The translations under genes were made by a program, and so were the position numbers. Below are positions 15,389-23,760 of a DNA stretch of 38,335 nt, in pieces. The DNA comes from JAXGMQ01 sp964613055 (GTDB taxonomy: Bacteria; Caldisericota; Caldisericia; JAAYUI01): positions 1 to 38,335 of the forward strand of contig CAZTGD010000018.1 of NCBI GenBank assembly GCA_964613055.1. The letters are read 5' to 3'. How positions within the stretch are numbered: the first letter of the stretch is position 1; each line of letters opens with the position of its first letter. Below the pieces are notes generated by a model that worked only from the letters and a program-made list of their open reading frames with translations, was not told the origin of the DNA and did not search any database.

Positions 15389-16417
15389 ATGAGCATTGAA
15401 GATGTTGAAGGCAGATCATGGTTGGTGCTGAAGATACTCATAAAGGAGTATATCGCACACGGTGAACCGATTGCATCAGAGGAGATCGCATCGAAGATGC
15501 CCTATGAGGTATCATCTGCAACCGTTCGCTCTGAGCTTTCGAAGCTGGAATCCCAAGGGTTCCTGATAAGACCCTATGTCTCTTCGGGCAGGATACCAAG
15601 CTACAGGGGATACCGAAGGTATATCGACAGTCTGCTTGGTCAGAGAAGAAGTAGAAACGGCAAGATTCCCTTTCAAGTACCATCCACGAGAGACCTGGAA
15701 GCCATTCTAAAAAGCGCTTCCAACAGTCTGTCAAAATACACACAAACGGTCTCGGTTGTCCTGTTTCCTCTGGCTCAACGTCTTAAACTGAAATCTGTTC
15801 ATCTGGTTGCTGTACCCACGAATAAGGTTTTACTCATCATGGTTATCAACGCAGACGACATCAGGGAGTATATCCTTACAGTAACGGTACTACCCGATCA
15901 GAATCTGCTGAACTCAATATCCTCAGCTGTATTAAACGGTATAAGGCTGAATCCCAGTTGGACACCCATTCAGCTGTACTCACATCTGGTAAGGGAACAT
16001 TCAGACCTGGTTTTGCAGAAGGACCTTATTCTCAATATTCTCCAGCTGATTCGAGAGGTGACGTCTCGCGAAGTGATTCGGATACTCAAAGAGGGAGCGC
16101 ATCGGTTGCTCAGGAATCCAACGTTCTCTGGTGATACAAAGGATATGCACCACATCGTGGAGATGATATCCATGAAGGAGATGATAAAAGAGCTTCTGCT
16201 TGACACCATAGCCAAGGATGAGCTGGATATCGTCATCGGCTCTGAGAGTTCTATCCCTGAGTTGAAGGGTTTTGTCTACATTGGCAAGCCGTATCGCGTT
16301 GACGAAGCAATAGGGGTCATCTCCCTGATTGGTCCACTTCGAATGAACTACAACAAGAGCTTCAATGCTGTGGGTTACCTCTCCAAGGTAGTTGAAGAGA
16401 CATTACTTCAGGAATAA
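15389..16417 (+). CDS. hrcA: Heat-inducible transcription repressor HrcA
   Basis: A 342-aa HrcA, of the usual length. The winged helix at the N-terminus has IKEYIAHGEPIASEEIA, VSSATVRSELSKLESQGFL and SSGRIPSYRGYRRYIDSLL, matching the family's motifs. The remainder is the GAF-like and inserted dimerisation region, ending in GPLRMNYNKSFNAVGYLSKV. HrcA represses chaperone operons by binding CIRCE, and GroEL keeps it folded. No CIRCE element is visible before it, and grpE, dnaK and dnaJ do not follow, unlike in Firmicutes. It leads an operon that continues into rsmE with a four-base gap. Confidence 0.94.
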   Translation: MSIEDVEGRSWLVLKILIKEYIAHGEPIASEEIASKMPYEVSSATVRSELSKLESQGFLIRPYVSSGRIPSYRGYRRYIDSLLGQRRSRNGKIPFQVPSTRDLEAILKSASNSLSKYTQTVSVVLFPLAQRLKLKSVHLVAVPTNKVLLIMVINADDIREYILTVTVLPDQNLLNSISSAVLNGIRLNPSWTPIQLYSHLVREHSDLVLQKDLILNILQLIREVTSREVIRILKEGAHRLLRNPTFSGDTKDMHHIVEMISMKEMIKELLLDTIAKDELDIVIGSESSIPELKGFVYIGKPYRVDEAIGVISLIGPLRMNYNKSFNAVGYLSKVVEETLLQE

Positions 16418-16421
16418 TTGA

Positions 16422-17132
16422 ATGCACAGGTTCTATGTTGACAGCTATGTCTTGACAGATGGAAATTTTCACCATGCGATCAATGTTCTCAGGTTGTCTG
16501 AAGGTGATGAAATCGAGATAATCCAAGGGCTTGGTAAGCGTTTTACAGCTCGAATTGATTCAATAGACAGATCAAACAGCACAGCCAATCTGAATGTGTT
16601 GGAGAGGATCGAGAAGAACACAGAACCACCATGCAAACTCATTCTCATACAGTGCATGACTCGTCCCGACAAACTGTCATCGATAATCGAAACCTCTACT
16701 CAGATGGGAGTCAGTCAGATCCAACTTGCCATTTCTTCTAGATCATACCACGGACTAAAAGGTGACCGACTGAAGCGGAAATTGGGTCACCTTAACAGGA
16801 TCGCTCATTCATCTTCGAGCCTTGCTGGTAGGGAGTTAATCCCAGTGGTCACTCACCCCATTTCATTTGAGGAAGCTGTGAATGGAAGTGCTGGTCAAAG
16901 AATAGTCCCCTGGGAACTCGAAACCGAAAGTTGGATGAGCCAGCATGTAAAAGCAAGCCAAGAGCCTGTGACCATACTGATTGGTCCTGAAGGTGGACTG
17001 GAACACGGAGAAATTGACATAGCTGTAAAAACTGGCTTTAAAGCTGTAACTTTGGGACCTCGGATTCTGAGAGCAGAGCTGGCATCTACTGTCGCATTAG
17101 CTCAAATTCTTTCGATAATCGAGGCACAGTGA
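16422..17132 (+). CDS. rsmE: 16S rRNA m3U1498 methyltransferase RsmE
   Basis: A 236-aa SPOUT-class methyltransferase. The N-terminal PUA-like part begins MHRFYVDSYVLTDGNFHHAINVLRLSEGDEIEI. The knotted SAM-binding end has LIGPEGGLEHGEI and LGPRILRAELASTVAL, both signature motifs. It methylates U1498 (E. coli numbering) of 16S rRNA in the assembled small subunit. It starts four bases after hrcA, and its stop overlaps the mtaB start. The same neighbour pair (rsmE-mtaB) is widely conserved in Firmicutes. Confidence 0.94.
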   Translation: MHRFYVDSYVLTDGNFHHAINVLRLSEGDEIEIIQGLGKRFTARIDSIDRSNSTANLNVLERIEKNTEPPCKLILIQCMTRPDKLSSIIETSTQMGVSQIQLAISSRSYHGLKGDRLKRKLGHLNRIAHSSSSLAGRELIPVVTHPISFEEAVNGSAGQRIVPWELETESWMSQHVKASQEPVTILIGPEGGLEHGEIDIAVKTGFKAVTLGPRILRAELASTVALAQILSIIEAQ

Positions 17133-18304
17133 CTACATTCTCTGTGATACCGTTCGGATGCAAGGTCAACCAGTACCAGGCTGAAATAATCAGACAGTCG
17201 TGCATATCGTTTGGATTCCAGGAATCCGAGTACAGGCAAGCTCAGGTTGTCTTTGTGGTCGGGTGTTTAGTCACACAGAAGGCTCAGGCTGAGGCTCTCC
17301 GATTTGCAAAAAGGGTTAGTAGTCAGGCAAGAGTAATTGCTTGTGGATGTGCGGGTTCTTCGCCTGTGTTTGGTGAGTTTGATCAGATTAGCGCCATTGA
17401 CATCAATGAACTACCGTCATTGCTGAGGTTAGATGCTCAGATGTTACCTTATCTCTCACATTTTTCAGGACACACAAGGGCTTTAGTTGCTATCCAGTAT
17501 GGGTGTGACAACCATTGCAGTTACTGTATCGTTCCAAGTCTTCGCGGTAAACCTAGGAACAGAGATATAGATGATATTCTCTCGGAGGTTGAAGAGCTTT
17601 CAGAAAACGGTCATCCAGAGGTGGTTCTATCTGGCACAGAATTGGGTCATTTCAACCAGTTACCGTTATTGCTCGAACGACTTGCAAGCATAGAACCACT
17701 TAAGCGAATCAGACTATCCTCCATTAACCCCAAACACCTTACACCAGACTGTGTTCAACAGATACTGGAAACACCAAAGGTAGCACATCATCTTCATATT
17801 CCACTTCAATCCGGTTCAAACCGCATACTAGGACTAATGGGTAGAGACTACACAACAAAACATTTCATGAAGCTGGTTGATTCAGCAAAGAGGTTTGACG
17901 AGTATGTGGGCATTACTACTGATATAATTGTAGGTTTTCCGAGTGAGACAGACAGTGACCACCAACAGACACTACAGTTGATGGATGAGGTTGGTTTTTA
18001 CAGATGCCATGTGTTTCCATTCTCCCCGAGAGAGGGAACGAGGGCTTTTGATATGAATCAGATTACACAGTGCATTGTATCCGAGAGGGCAAAAGTTCTA
18101 AGAGATTTAGCAAACAACCTTGCAATCAAAGCGTTATGTGATAACATTGGCAGGCGAGTCAGCGTCTTGATTGAGGGTGGCTCCTGTGGATTCACGGGTT
18201 CCTATCTTCAGTTGGTGGCAGGAGGCAGTCTGAGGCGTGGTGATTTGGTGGATTGCCTTGTTACTGACTCAAATGATAAGGTATTGATCGGAGAAGAATG
18301 TTGA
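17129..18304 (+). CDS. mtaB: tRNA t6A37 methylthiotransferase MtaB
   Basis: A 391-aa radical-SAM methylthiotransferase. The N-terminal UPF0004 domain has cysteines C11 (FGCKVNQYQ), C46 (GCLVT) and C74 for the auxiliary cluster. The radical-SAM cluster is C126, C130 and C133 (CDNHCSYCIVPSLRGKPRNR). A C-terminal TRAM domain covers about the last 55 residues. MtaB converts t6A to ms2t6A at position 37 of tRNAs. The family normally has NTC.VT at the second cysteine; here it is VGCLVT. The GTG start overlaps the rsmE stop (GTGA). Confidence 0.93.
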   Translation: MTTFSVIPFGCKVNQYQAEIIRQSCISFGFQESEYRQAQVVFVVGCLVTQKAQAEALRFAKRVSSQARVIACGCAGSSPVFGEFDQISAIDINELPSLLRLDAQMLPYLSHFSGHTRALVAIQYGCDNHCSYCIVPSLRGKPRNRDIDDILSEVEELSENGHPEVVLSGTELGHFNQLPLLLERLASIEPLKRIRLSSINPKHLTPDCVQQILETPKVAHHLHIPLQSGSNRILGLMGRDYTTKHFMKLVDSAKRFDEYVGITTDIIVGFPSETDSDHQQTLQLMDEVGFYRCHVFPFSPREGTRAFDMNQITQCIVSERAKVLRDLANNLAIKALCDNIGRRVSVLIEGGSCGFTGSYLQLVAGGSLRRGDLVDCLVTDSNDKVLIGEEC

Positions 18305-18867
18305 ATAGGAACAAAGTTTCGTTTTGGTTTGCAGTGGCAGGGTTTATTGTGCTAGTGATCGTGTCGTTTTTCATCAATCGATCGGATACGATGGGTGAAT
18401 TGACGTGGTTCTGGGGCACTATCTCACTTTTTGCCATATGGCCAATTGAGGTTGCAGTTTTTACCTGTTCGCCTGAAGGTTTCATCAGACATATCGCAGG
18501 TGCTACCATCCTCGCCGCAATGCTTATCCTGACTAACTTTCTTCAAACAGGAACACTCACATGGTCGCCTTTCCTGGCAACTGCATGCGCTTTGTGGCCG
18601 ATCGGATACACGGTTTTCTGGTTGATTGAGAGGAAAACTAAATCAGCTTTCTTGGGATCCTTGATAGGATGGTTTGGAGTTTCAGTCATAGCCATCCTCG
18701 CGGAGTTCCTTATTGTGTCCAGGTTAACGTGGTCTCTTCCATTTGCAGTGCTTCTGGCATTCTGGCCAGCGGCATCAATTGCCTTCCCAAATCCGGCTGA
18801 TGAAAATGATGAGGAAACCGAATATAACGATCCAGAACCTGATGATGACAATGAGGTCAAAGATTGA
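18298..18867 (+). CDS. Membrane protein with a threefold internal repeat, unknown function
   Basis: A 189-aa protein with about six hydrophobic helices and an acidic tail (DENDEETEYNDPEPDDDNE). Three copies of the pattern LTW-x(9-11)-WP are visible: LTWFWGTISLFAIWPIE, LTWSPFLATACALWPIG and LTWSLPFAVLLAFWPAA. They are spaced about 55-65 residues apart, so the protein seems to be a triplicated two-helix hairpin. I do not recognise the family. It overlaps the mtaB end by seven bases and the HIT gene start by four, so it is part of the operon. Confidence 0.75.
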   Translation: MLNRNKVSFWFAVAGFIVLVIVSFFINRSDTMGELTWFWGTISLFAIWPIEVAVFTCSPEGFIRHIAGATILAAMLILTNFLQTGTLTWSPFLATACALWPIGYTVFWLIERKTKSAFLGSLIGWFGVSVIAILAEFLIVSRLTWSLPFAVLLAFWPAASIAFPNPADENDEETEYNDPEPDDDNEVKD

Positions 18868-19202
18868 TTAGCGAACCAGACTGTATATTCTGTAAGATTA
18901 TTAAAGGTGATTTACCCGCAGATGTCGTCTATGAAGATGACTATTTACTAGCATTCAAGGACATAAACCCAGTGTCAAAGGTACATGTCCTGGTGATACC
19001 TAAACATCATGTTTCAAGCCTAAACGGGCTTGATGATTCCGAGCTGGCTGGCAAACTTATGCTTGCCGTCCCAAAGGTAGCCCATAAGATGGGTGTGGGC
19101 GATGGATACAGATCGATTATCAATACTGGTAGCAGTGTCGGGCAAACCGTCTTCCATCTCCATATCCACATACTCGGTGGACGAAAGCTGAGTTGGCCGT
19201 AA
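18864..19202 (+). CDS. HIT-family protein (HINT-like nucleotide hydrolase)
   Basis: A 112-aa histidine triad protein. The N-terminus has CIFCKIIKGDLPADVVYEDD, the typical HINT start with the C-x2-C pair. The catalytic triad is in VFHLHIHILGG (H98, H100, H102). HINT proteins hydrolyse nucleoside phosphoramidates and acyl-adenylates; the physiological substrate is unclear. The TTG start overlaps the previous stop (TTGA), consistent with coupling. HIT followed by rpsU is a conserved order in Firmicutes. Confidence 0.92.
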   Translation: MISEPDCIFCKIIKGDLPADVVYEDDYLLAFKDINPVSKVHVLVIPKHHVSSLNGLDDSELAGKLMLAVPKVAHKMGVGDGYRSIINTGSSVGQTVFHLHIHILGGRKLSWP

Positions 19203-19239
19203 CATACAGTTCAGCCGAAAGAAAGGGGGTGATAAAGAG

Positions 19240-19416
19240 ATGAAAGAAGTAGTAAAGAAAGAGAACGAACGATTTGATGGTTTGATGAGGCGATTCCGTC
19301 AGATGTGTCTGAAGGATACACTATTCACAGAGATGAGGAAGAGAGAATACTTTATCCCTCCGTCGGTACTCAGGAAGAAAAAACGTGCCAAGAAAGCTAA
19401 AAAAAGCAGGAAGTAG
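19240..19416 (+). CDS. rpsU: 30S ribosomal protein bS21
   Basis: A 58-aa basic protein: KENERFDGLMRRFRQMC, then EMRKREYFIPPSVLRKKKR and a Lys/Arg-rich tail. This matches bS21, which sits near the 3' end of 16S rRNA and helps initiation. An AGGGGGTGAT lies upstream of the ATG, matching anti-Shine-Dalgarno unusually fully. A strong hairpin follows ten bases after the stop. Presence of bS21 argues against Actinobacteria. Confidence 0.95.
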   Translation: MKEVVKKENERFDGLMRRFRQMCLKDTLFTEMRKREYFIPPSVLRKKKRAKKAKKSRK

Positions 19417-19424
19417 AAGGAACT

Positions 19425-19453
19425 TGAGGAACCTGTAGGGCGCAGGTTCCTCA
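19425..19453 (+). other. Strong hairpin between rpsU and pgpH
   Basis: TGAGGAACCTG and CAGGTTCCTCA form a perfect 11-bp stem with a seven-base loop (TAGGGCG). It ends four bases before the pgpH ATG and lacks a T run. The purine-rich bases that could serve as a pgpH ribosome site lie in the stem. It may be an attenuator, an RNA-processing site, or a translation control element. Confidence 0.6.
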
Positions 19454-19457
19454 CCGT

Positions 19458-21536
19458 ATGAAGAAGAAAAAAGATCATAGTAGAAGACAAATTCTATTGA
19501 GTCCAGCTGTCTGGATTACTGCGTCTATTGTTTTCGTGTCGTTTGTTCTTTCTCTTATGTCGTTCTATTATCCGGGATTCTCATTTTATCTGAAGGTTGG
19601 CAACCCTGCACCCGAAAACATTGTTTCTCCAGATACCTTTTCTCTGATAGATGAGGAGGCAACAGAGAAAGCCAGACAGTCTGCTGAAGACAGGATAGAC
19701 GAGCAATACAAGCGTTATTCGTATGTAACGGATAATTTTGAGAGTAAGTTTATTCAGCTGTTTGAGATAATTGAGAATATAAATTATCGTTCAGGAATAG
19801 AGCAGAAAGAAAGAAGGGGTCGTATTGAAGAGGAGCTATCTACAGCACAGAAACTATCCCTGGACCTGAGCGATGAAACGCTGATCGCCATTTCTGACAT
19901 GAATAGGCTTGAATTCGAGGATTTCAAATTCACTGTAGATAAGATTGTCACTGAACTGTTTAAAGAAGGCATCACTCAAGAACGTTATAGCAATATTGAT
20001 TCAGATATCACCTCGATGATCCAAAAATCAAACATGAGTCAGATATACTGGTCCCCCCTTTTGGACGTCTGTGATGATATGGTCGAAGTGAATATGCAGG
20101 TTGACCTTGAGGCAACTGAGGAAGAAAAAAGAAAAGCCAGAGAATCAGTATACTCCATAGAAAAAACCATAGACAAAAACCAAACCATTATTTTAGAGGG
20201 TGAAATAATCACATCCGAACACGTTGAGATCATTGAGAAGGCTGGGATCTCAACGAGTATTCTGGATACGAGGAAATGGCTGATTATATTCTTTCTTCCG
20301 ATGTTTTTGATCATGGGTCTGTATTTCATAATATATTGGTTTGACCCTGAGTTCTTCTTCCATAAGAAGCGATTCATACTGATGGGAATAATGCTGTCGG
20401 TGTTTGTCATCGCTTCAAGATTATTGATACCCATAAACCCGTTTCTGGCTCCAATCCCGTTTATTGCATTTCTGATGACGGTGTTCCTAGGCAGTCGTCT
20501 TACCATTCCTGCATTTCTTCTCATTGCTCCTTTTACAGTTATTTTCTTTAAGACATCCTATGTTAAGAGTGGCGGACTCATTGCTGTGGGCATAGCATAC
20601 GCATTGCTGGCTCTCCTCACCTGTCTTCAAATTGACAAGGTCAAACGTTTCTCAAACTTTTTCCTTGTAGCTGGCTACAGCATCCTTGGCTCTATCGTTG
20701 CTTTAGCTTTGTATACCCTCTTTGTCAGGGATGTAAGCTCGATATTTATTATGAGTGGTTATGCGTTCAGCTCCTCCGGTGTACAGATAGCCTTAGCGTT
20801 TGGTTTAACCCCACTACTTGAGCGTGTGGTTGACCAGTCGACCGTGTTCCATCTGCTCGAGTTGTCTGATCTGAATTCACCACTCATGAAGAAACTAATG
20901 CTAAATGCCCCTGGTACATACCAGCATTCTCTACTCGTTGGCAACATAGCCTCTGCCGCATGCGAAGCCATTGATGCTGATTCCTTGCTGGCAAGGATCG
21001 GTGGATATTACCATGACATAGGCAAACTCAAACATCCAGACTTCTTCATTGAAAACCAGACTGGTGACAATCCGCATGAGGATATCTCACCATCTATGTC
21101 GACACTCATCATTACCAAACATGTCAAGGAGGGCGTTGATGTAGCCAAGGAGTACAGGTTGCCTTTAGAGGTCACCCGATTCATAATCACACACCATGGA
21201 ACGACAGTGTTGAAATATTTCTACTACAAAGCCAGGGAAACAGATCCTCTCTGTATAGAGACCGATTTCCGCTACAAGGGTGAAAAACCTGCAACTATAG
21301 AAGAAGCGGTCGTTATGATTGCAGATGCTGTTGAATCAGCGGCTCGAGCGCAGAAACCCGAAAGAAGCAAGATAGAAGGTCTTGTTGAAGGCATAATTCA
21401 AGAGAGAATAAACGATGGTCAACTCTCCGAGTGTCCAATCAGTTTGGCGCAGTTGACAGAGGTGAAAAAGGTTTTAACCAATCAGATAGCGTCAACTAGA
21501 CACGAGAGGGTGCCATATCCTGGGGATGAGGAGTGA
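19458..21536 (+). CDS. pgpH: 7TM-HD phosphodiesterase (PgpH type)
   Basis: A 692-aa protein with the PgpH layout. There is an N-terminal TM helix (residues about 15-37), an extracytoplasmic 7TMR-HDED region (about 45-270), seven TM helices (about 275-465) and a cytoplasmic HD domain (about 480-650). HD residues are visible as TYQHSLLVGN, YYHDIGKLKHP (H519, D520), ITHHG and MIADAVESAARA. PgpH in Listeria and relatives hydrolyses c-di-AMP. It precedes ybeY as in many Firmicutes, but phoH is missing between rpsU and pgpH. No ordinary Shine-Dalgarno is free upstream. Confidence 0.93.
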   Translation: MKKKKDHSRRQILLSPAVWITASIVFVSFVLSLMSFYYPGFSFYLKVGNPAPENIVSPDTFSLIDEEATEKARQSAEDRIDEQYKRYSYVTDNFESKFIQLFEIIENINYRSGIEQKERRGRIEEELSTAQKLSLDLSDETLIAISDMNRLEFEDFKFTVDKIVTELFKEGITQERYSNIDSDITSMIQKSNMSQIYWSPLLDVCDDMVEVNMQVDLEATEEEKRKARESVYSIEKTIDKNQTIILEGEIITSEHVEIIEKAGISTSILDTRKWLIIFFLPMFLIMGLYFIIYWFDPEFFFHKKRFILMGIMLSVFVIASRLLIPINPFLAPIPFIAFLMTVFLGSRLTIPAFLLIAPFTVIFFKTSYVKSGGLIAVGIAYALLALLTCLQIDKVKRFSNFFLVAGYSILGSIVALALYTLFVRDVSSIFIMSGYAFSSSGVQIALAFGLTPLLERVVDQSTVFHLLELSDLNSPLMKKLMLNAPGTYQHSLLVGNIASAACEAIDADSLLARIGGYYHDIGKLKHPDFFIENQTGDNPHEDISPSMSTLIITKHVKEGVDVAKEYRLPLEVTRFIITHHGTTVLKYFYYKARETDPLCIETDFRYKGEKPATIEEAVVMIADAVESAARAQKPERSKIEGLVEGIIQERINDGQLSECPISLAQLTEVKKVLTNQIASTRHERVPYPGDEE

Positions 21537-22000
21537 GTACCGATATAATGGAAACTTCTAGCACCGAGAACGGCGACAGCTGTGATGTAGTCGGTCCTGA
21601 ATCTGAGCCTTATAAACGAGAGATAGAGGAATTCGTTAAGCATTGCATCCCAACACTTTTCCCTGAGAAAAGCAGTGTTTTTATCAGTGTATTACTGACG
21701 GATGATCAGGGTATAACAAAGCTGAATAAAGAGTATCGCGGTACTCCTGTGCCAACTGATGTGCTTTCATTCGAAGATGACTTTTCATCACCCGAAGGGA
21801 TTTATCACGCTGGTGATATAGCCATAAGCGTTACTTTCGCCAAAGAAACAAAGGATGAAAGGCCTCTTGATGAGTACATCCTGTTCCTGGTAGCGCATGG
21901 ACTTCTGCACTTGTCCGGATTTCACCATGAAGATGAATCTTCCAGATGCAAGGTTATTGAAATGGGCGAATCACTGCTGAGGGGTTTTCATGAGTCGTAA
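21533..22000 (+). CDS. ybeY: Endoribonuclease YbeY
   Basis: A 155-aa metalloprotein. The zinc site HGLLHLSGFHH (H122, H126, H132) matches the family's HGxLHLxGxDH with H131 in place of D. The preceding TDVLSFEDDF and HAGDIAISV motifs are also present. YbeY acts in 16S rRNA 3' maturation and ribosome quality control. The GTG start overlaps the pgpH stop, with GATGAGGA upstream. The N-terminal about 25 residues are acidic and non-conserved; an ATG at 21548 is an alternative start. Confidence 0.94.
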   Translation: MSTDIMETSSTENGDSCDVVGPESEPYKREIEEFVKHCIPTLFPEKSSVFISVLLTDDQGITKLNKEYRGTPVPTDVLSFEDDFSSPEGIYHAGDIAISVTFAKETKDERPLDEYILFLVAHGLLHLSGFHHEDESSRCKVIEMGESLLRGFHES

Positions 22001-22394
22001 ACTGAGCAGATCGTTTTATAGAGCAATACTTGGTCTTCGAGTGGGATTTATGGAAACCAACTTCAAAAGACACCTTGTATCTTCTGTAATAACACTTGCC
22101 ATCTCTGTTTATTACCGACTCCCGAGATTGGAGTTTGCTGTTATCGTTTTGTGTATATTCCTTGTTCTCTCTGCTGAGTTTTTTAATACATCGATTGAGC
22201 GACTTGCAAAGCGAAGTGATGAACCAAGGGAAGCGCAGGATGTAGCGAGTACGGCAGTGTTAACAATATCATTAGGTTCGTTAGCCGTTGGATTAATAAT
22301 ACTGGTTCCACGTTGTTTGCATGATCCGTGGATTTTAATAGCAGGAATTGTGATAATACCCATTCTGTGGTACTTGATGGAGGGAAATGGATAG
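21990..22394 (+). CDS. DgkA-family diacylglycerol/undecaprenol kinase-like protein
   Basis: A 134-aa protein with four hydrophobic helices. The first part, AILGLRVGFMETNFKRHL, and SAEFFNTSIE (N66, E70) match the DgkA/undecaprenol kinase family, which phosphorylates membrane lipid alcohols. The family's following loop ends in AKD, with Lys contacting ATP. Here it is shorter by about five residues and reads EAQD (Q83, D84), so Lys is replaced by Gln. Activity is therefore doubtful. It overlaps ybeY by 11 bases and corC by eight; ybeY-dgkA adjacency is common in Firmicutes. Confidence 0.88.
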   Translation: MSRKLSRSFYRAILGLRVGFMETNFKRHLVSSVITLAISVYYRLPRLEFAVIVLCIFLVLSAEFFNTSIERLAKRSDEPREAQDVASTAVLTISLGSLAVGLIILVPRCLHDPWILIAGIVIIPILWYLMEGNG

Positions 22395-23685
22395 CCAAAG
22401 TTACATTTACCTATTTTGTTTGATAGCACTTCTTATTATGTCAGGCATGTTCGCCGCCGCTGAAACCACCCTGCTAGCATCAAGCAAGGTAAAACTCAGG
22501 AAGCTGGCTGACAAGGGAATAGTAATTGCGGAGAAGATACTTCGATTACGTTTGAATCGAGAGAACACACTCACCACTATTCTCATAGTCAATAATCTGA
22601 TCAATATTGGTGCTACCGTTGTTGCAACAAAGATAGCTGAGCGTTTGGCGGAAAACCTGCATTTTAATTCTGCAATCGCATGGGTTACACCGATTATGAC
22701 CATAGTCATCGTTATATTTGGCGAGATGATACCTAAAACAGCCGCAACAAGGAAGACATACGCGATATCAAGGTTACTTTATTATCCGGTATATTTATCG
22801 ACCATCATCTGCCTACCCTTTGTTTGGCTTTTCCAGAAGGTTTCATCTGGCATTCTATGGATTCTAGGCATCAGGCCAGATCCAATGGATGAAACCGTTG
22901 TCAGCGAGAGCGATCTGGAAGCCATGCTGGATGTATCAGAGCGAGAGGGTATAATACCTGAAGACGAGAGAGAGATGATAAAGAGGGTGTTTGACTTCGG
23001 TGACACAACCGTCAAGGAAGCCATGGTCGCCAGGGTTGACATGACTACGCTACCCATTGATTGCAGTTTATCACAACTCATACAAACATTCAGGGAGAGT
23101 GGTCATTCGAGAATACCAATATATGAGGATAGTCAAGACAACATAAAAGGTGTTGTTCACATCAAGGATCTGATACCTTACCTGTCGGACAACGGTCAGG
23201 CGTTCAACATAACTAGATTTATCAGGAATACGCTCTTTGTTCCACAAACAAAACAGATCTCTGAGCTGTTCTCTGAGATGAGACACCTGCATAGCCATCT
23301 GGCTATAGCCGTTGATGAGTATGGTGGTGTGTCAGGTCTGGTAACCATTGAAGATATCATAGAAGAGTTGGTTGGAGAGATACAGGATGAGTATGATGAA
23401 GAACCAGATCAGTTTGTAAAGCTTGATGACTCCACGTACATCCTGGCTGGAGATATGGAAGTGGAGGATATGAATGAATTCCTTAACACTGAAATACCAT
23501 CCGAAGAATACGATACAATAGCTGGATTTATCAACGACAAATTGGGGCACCTTGGAAAACTCGGCGAAAAAGTTTTAGAAGATGGTCTCACATTTATCGT
23601 TGATAAGATAAAGAAGTTCAGGATCACCAAGGTGAGGGTTATTGACGGCAGAGAGAATCAGGATAACTCGGAGAAGGAAGAATAA
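22387..23685 (+). CDS. CNNM/CorC-type membrane transporter (hemolysin C-like)
   Basis: A 432-aa protein with three parts. An N-terminal DUF21 transmembrane domain covers residues about 1-185 (SGMFAAAETTLL, IFGEMIPKTAA). Two CBS domains follow at about 200-330 (MVARVDMTTLPID, HSRIPIYEDSQDNIKG, IAVDEYGGVSGLVTIEDIIE). A CorC_HlyC domain lies at about 345-420. Family members move or sense Mg2+ and Co2+ across the membrane. The ATG overlaps the dgkA end, with GGAGGGAA upstream. It is the last gene of the hrcA operon. Confidence 0.93.
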   Translation: MDSQSYIYLFCLIALLIMSGMFAAAETTLLASSKVKLRKLADKGIVIAEKILRLRLNRENTLTTILIVNNLINIGATVVATKIAERLAENLHFNSAIAWVTPIMTIVIVIFGEMIPKTAATRKTYAISRLLYYPVYLSTIICLPFVWLFQKVSSGILWILGIRPDPMDETVVSESDLEAMLDVSEREGIIPEDEREMIKRVFDFGDTTVKEAMVARVDMTTLPIDCSLSQLIQTFRESGHSRIPIYEDSQDNIKGVVHIKDLIPYLSDNGQAFNITRFIRNTLFVPQTKQISELFSEMRHLHSHLAIAVDEYGGVSGLVTIEDIIEELVGEIQDEYDEEPDQFVKLDDSTYILAGDMEVEDMNEFLNTEIPSEEYDTIAGFINDKLGHLGKLGEKVLEDGLTFIVDKIKKFRITKVRVIDGRENQDNSEKEE

Positions 23686-23760
23686 CTTCAGTTTTCTCAA
23701 CTTTACAAATGATATCGGATTCCCAGTATACTCTTAGGAAAACAACTGACGGGGGTTTCT

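Noticed and set aside
23700..23760. Promoter TTTACA ... TATACT before tpiA
   Set aside because: The spacer would be 19 bases; not strong enough to list.
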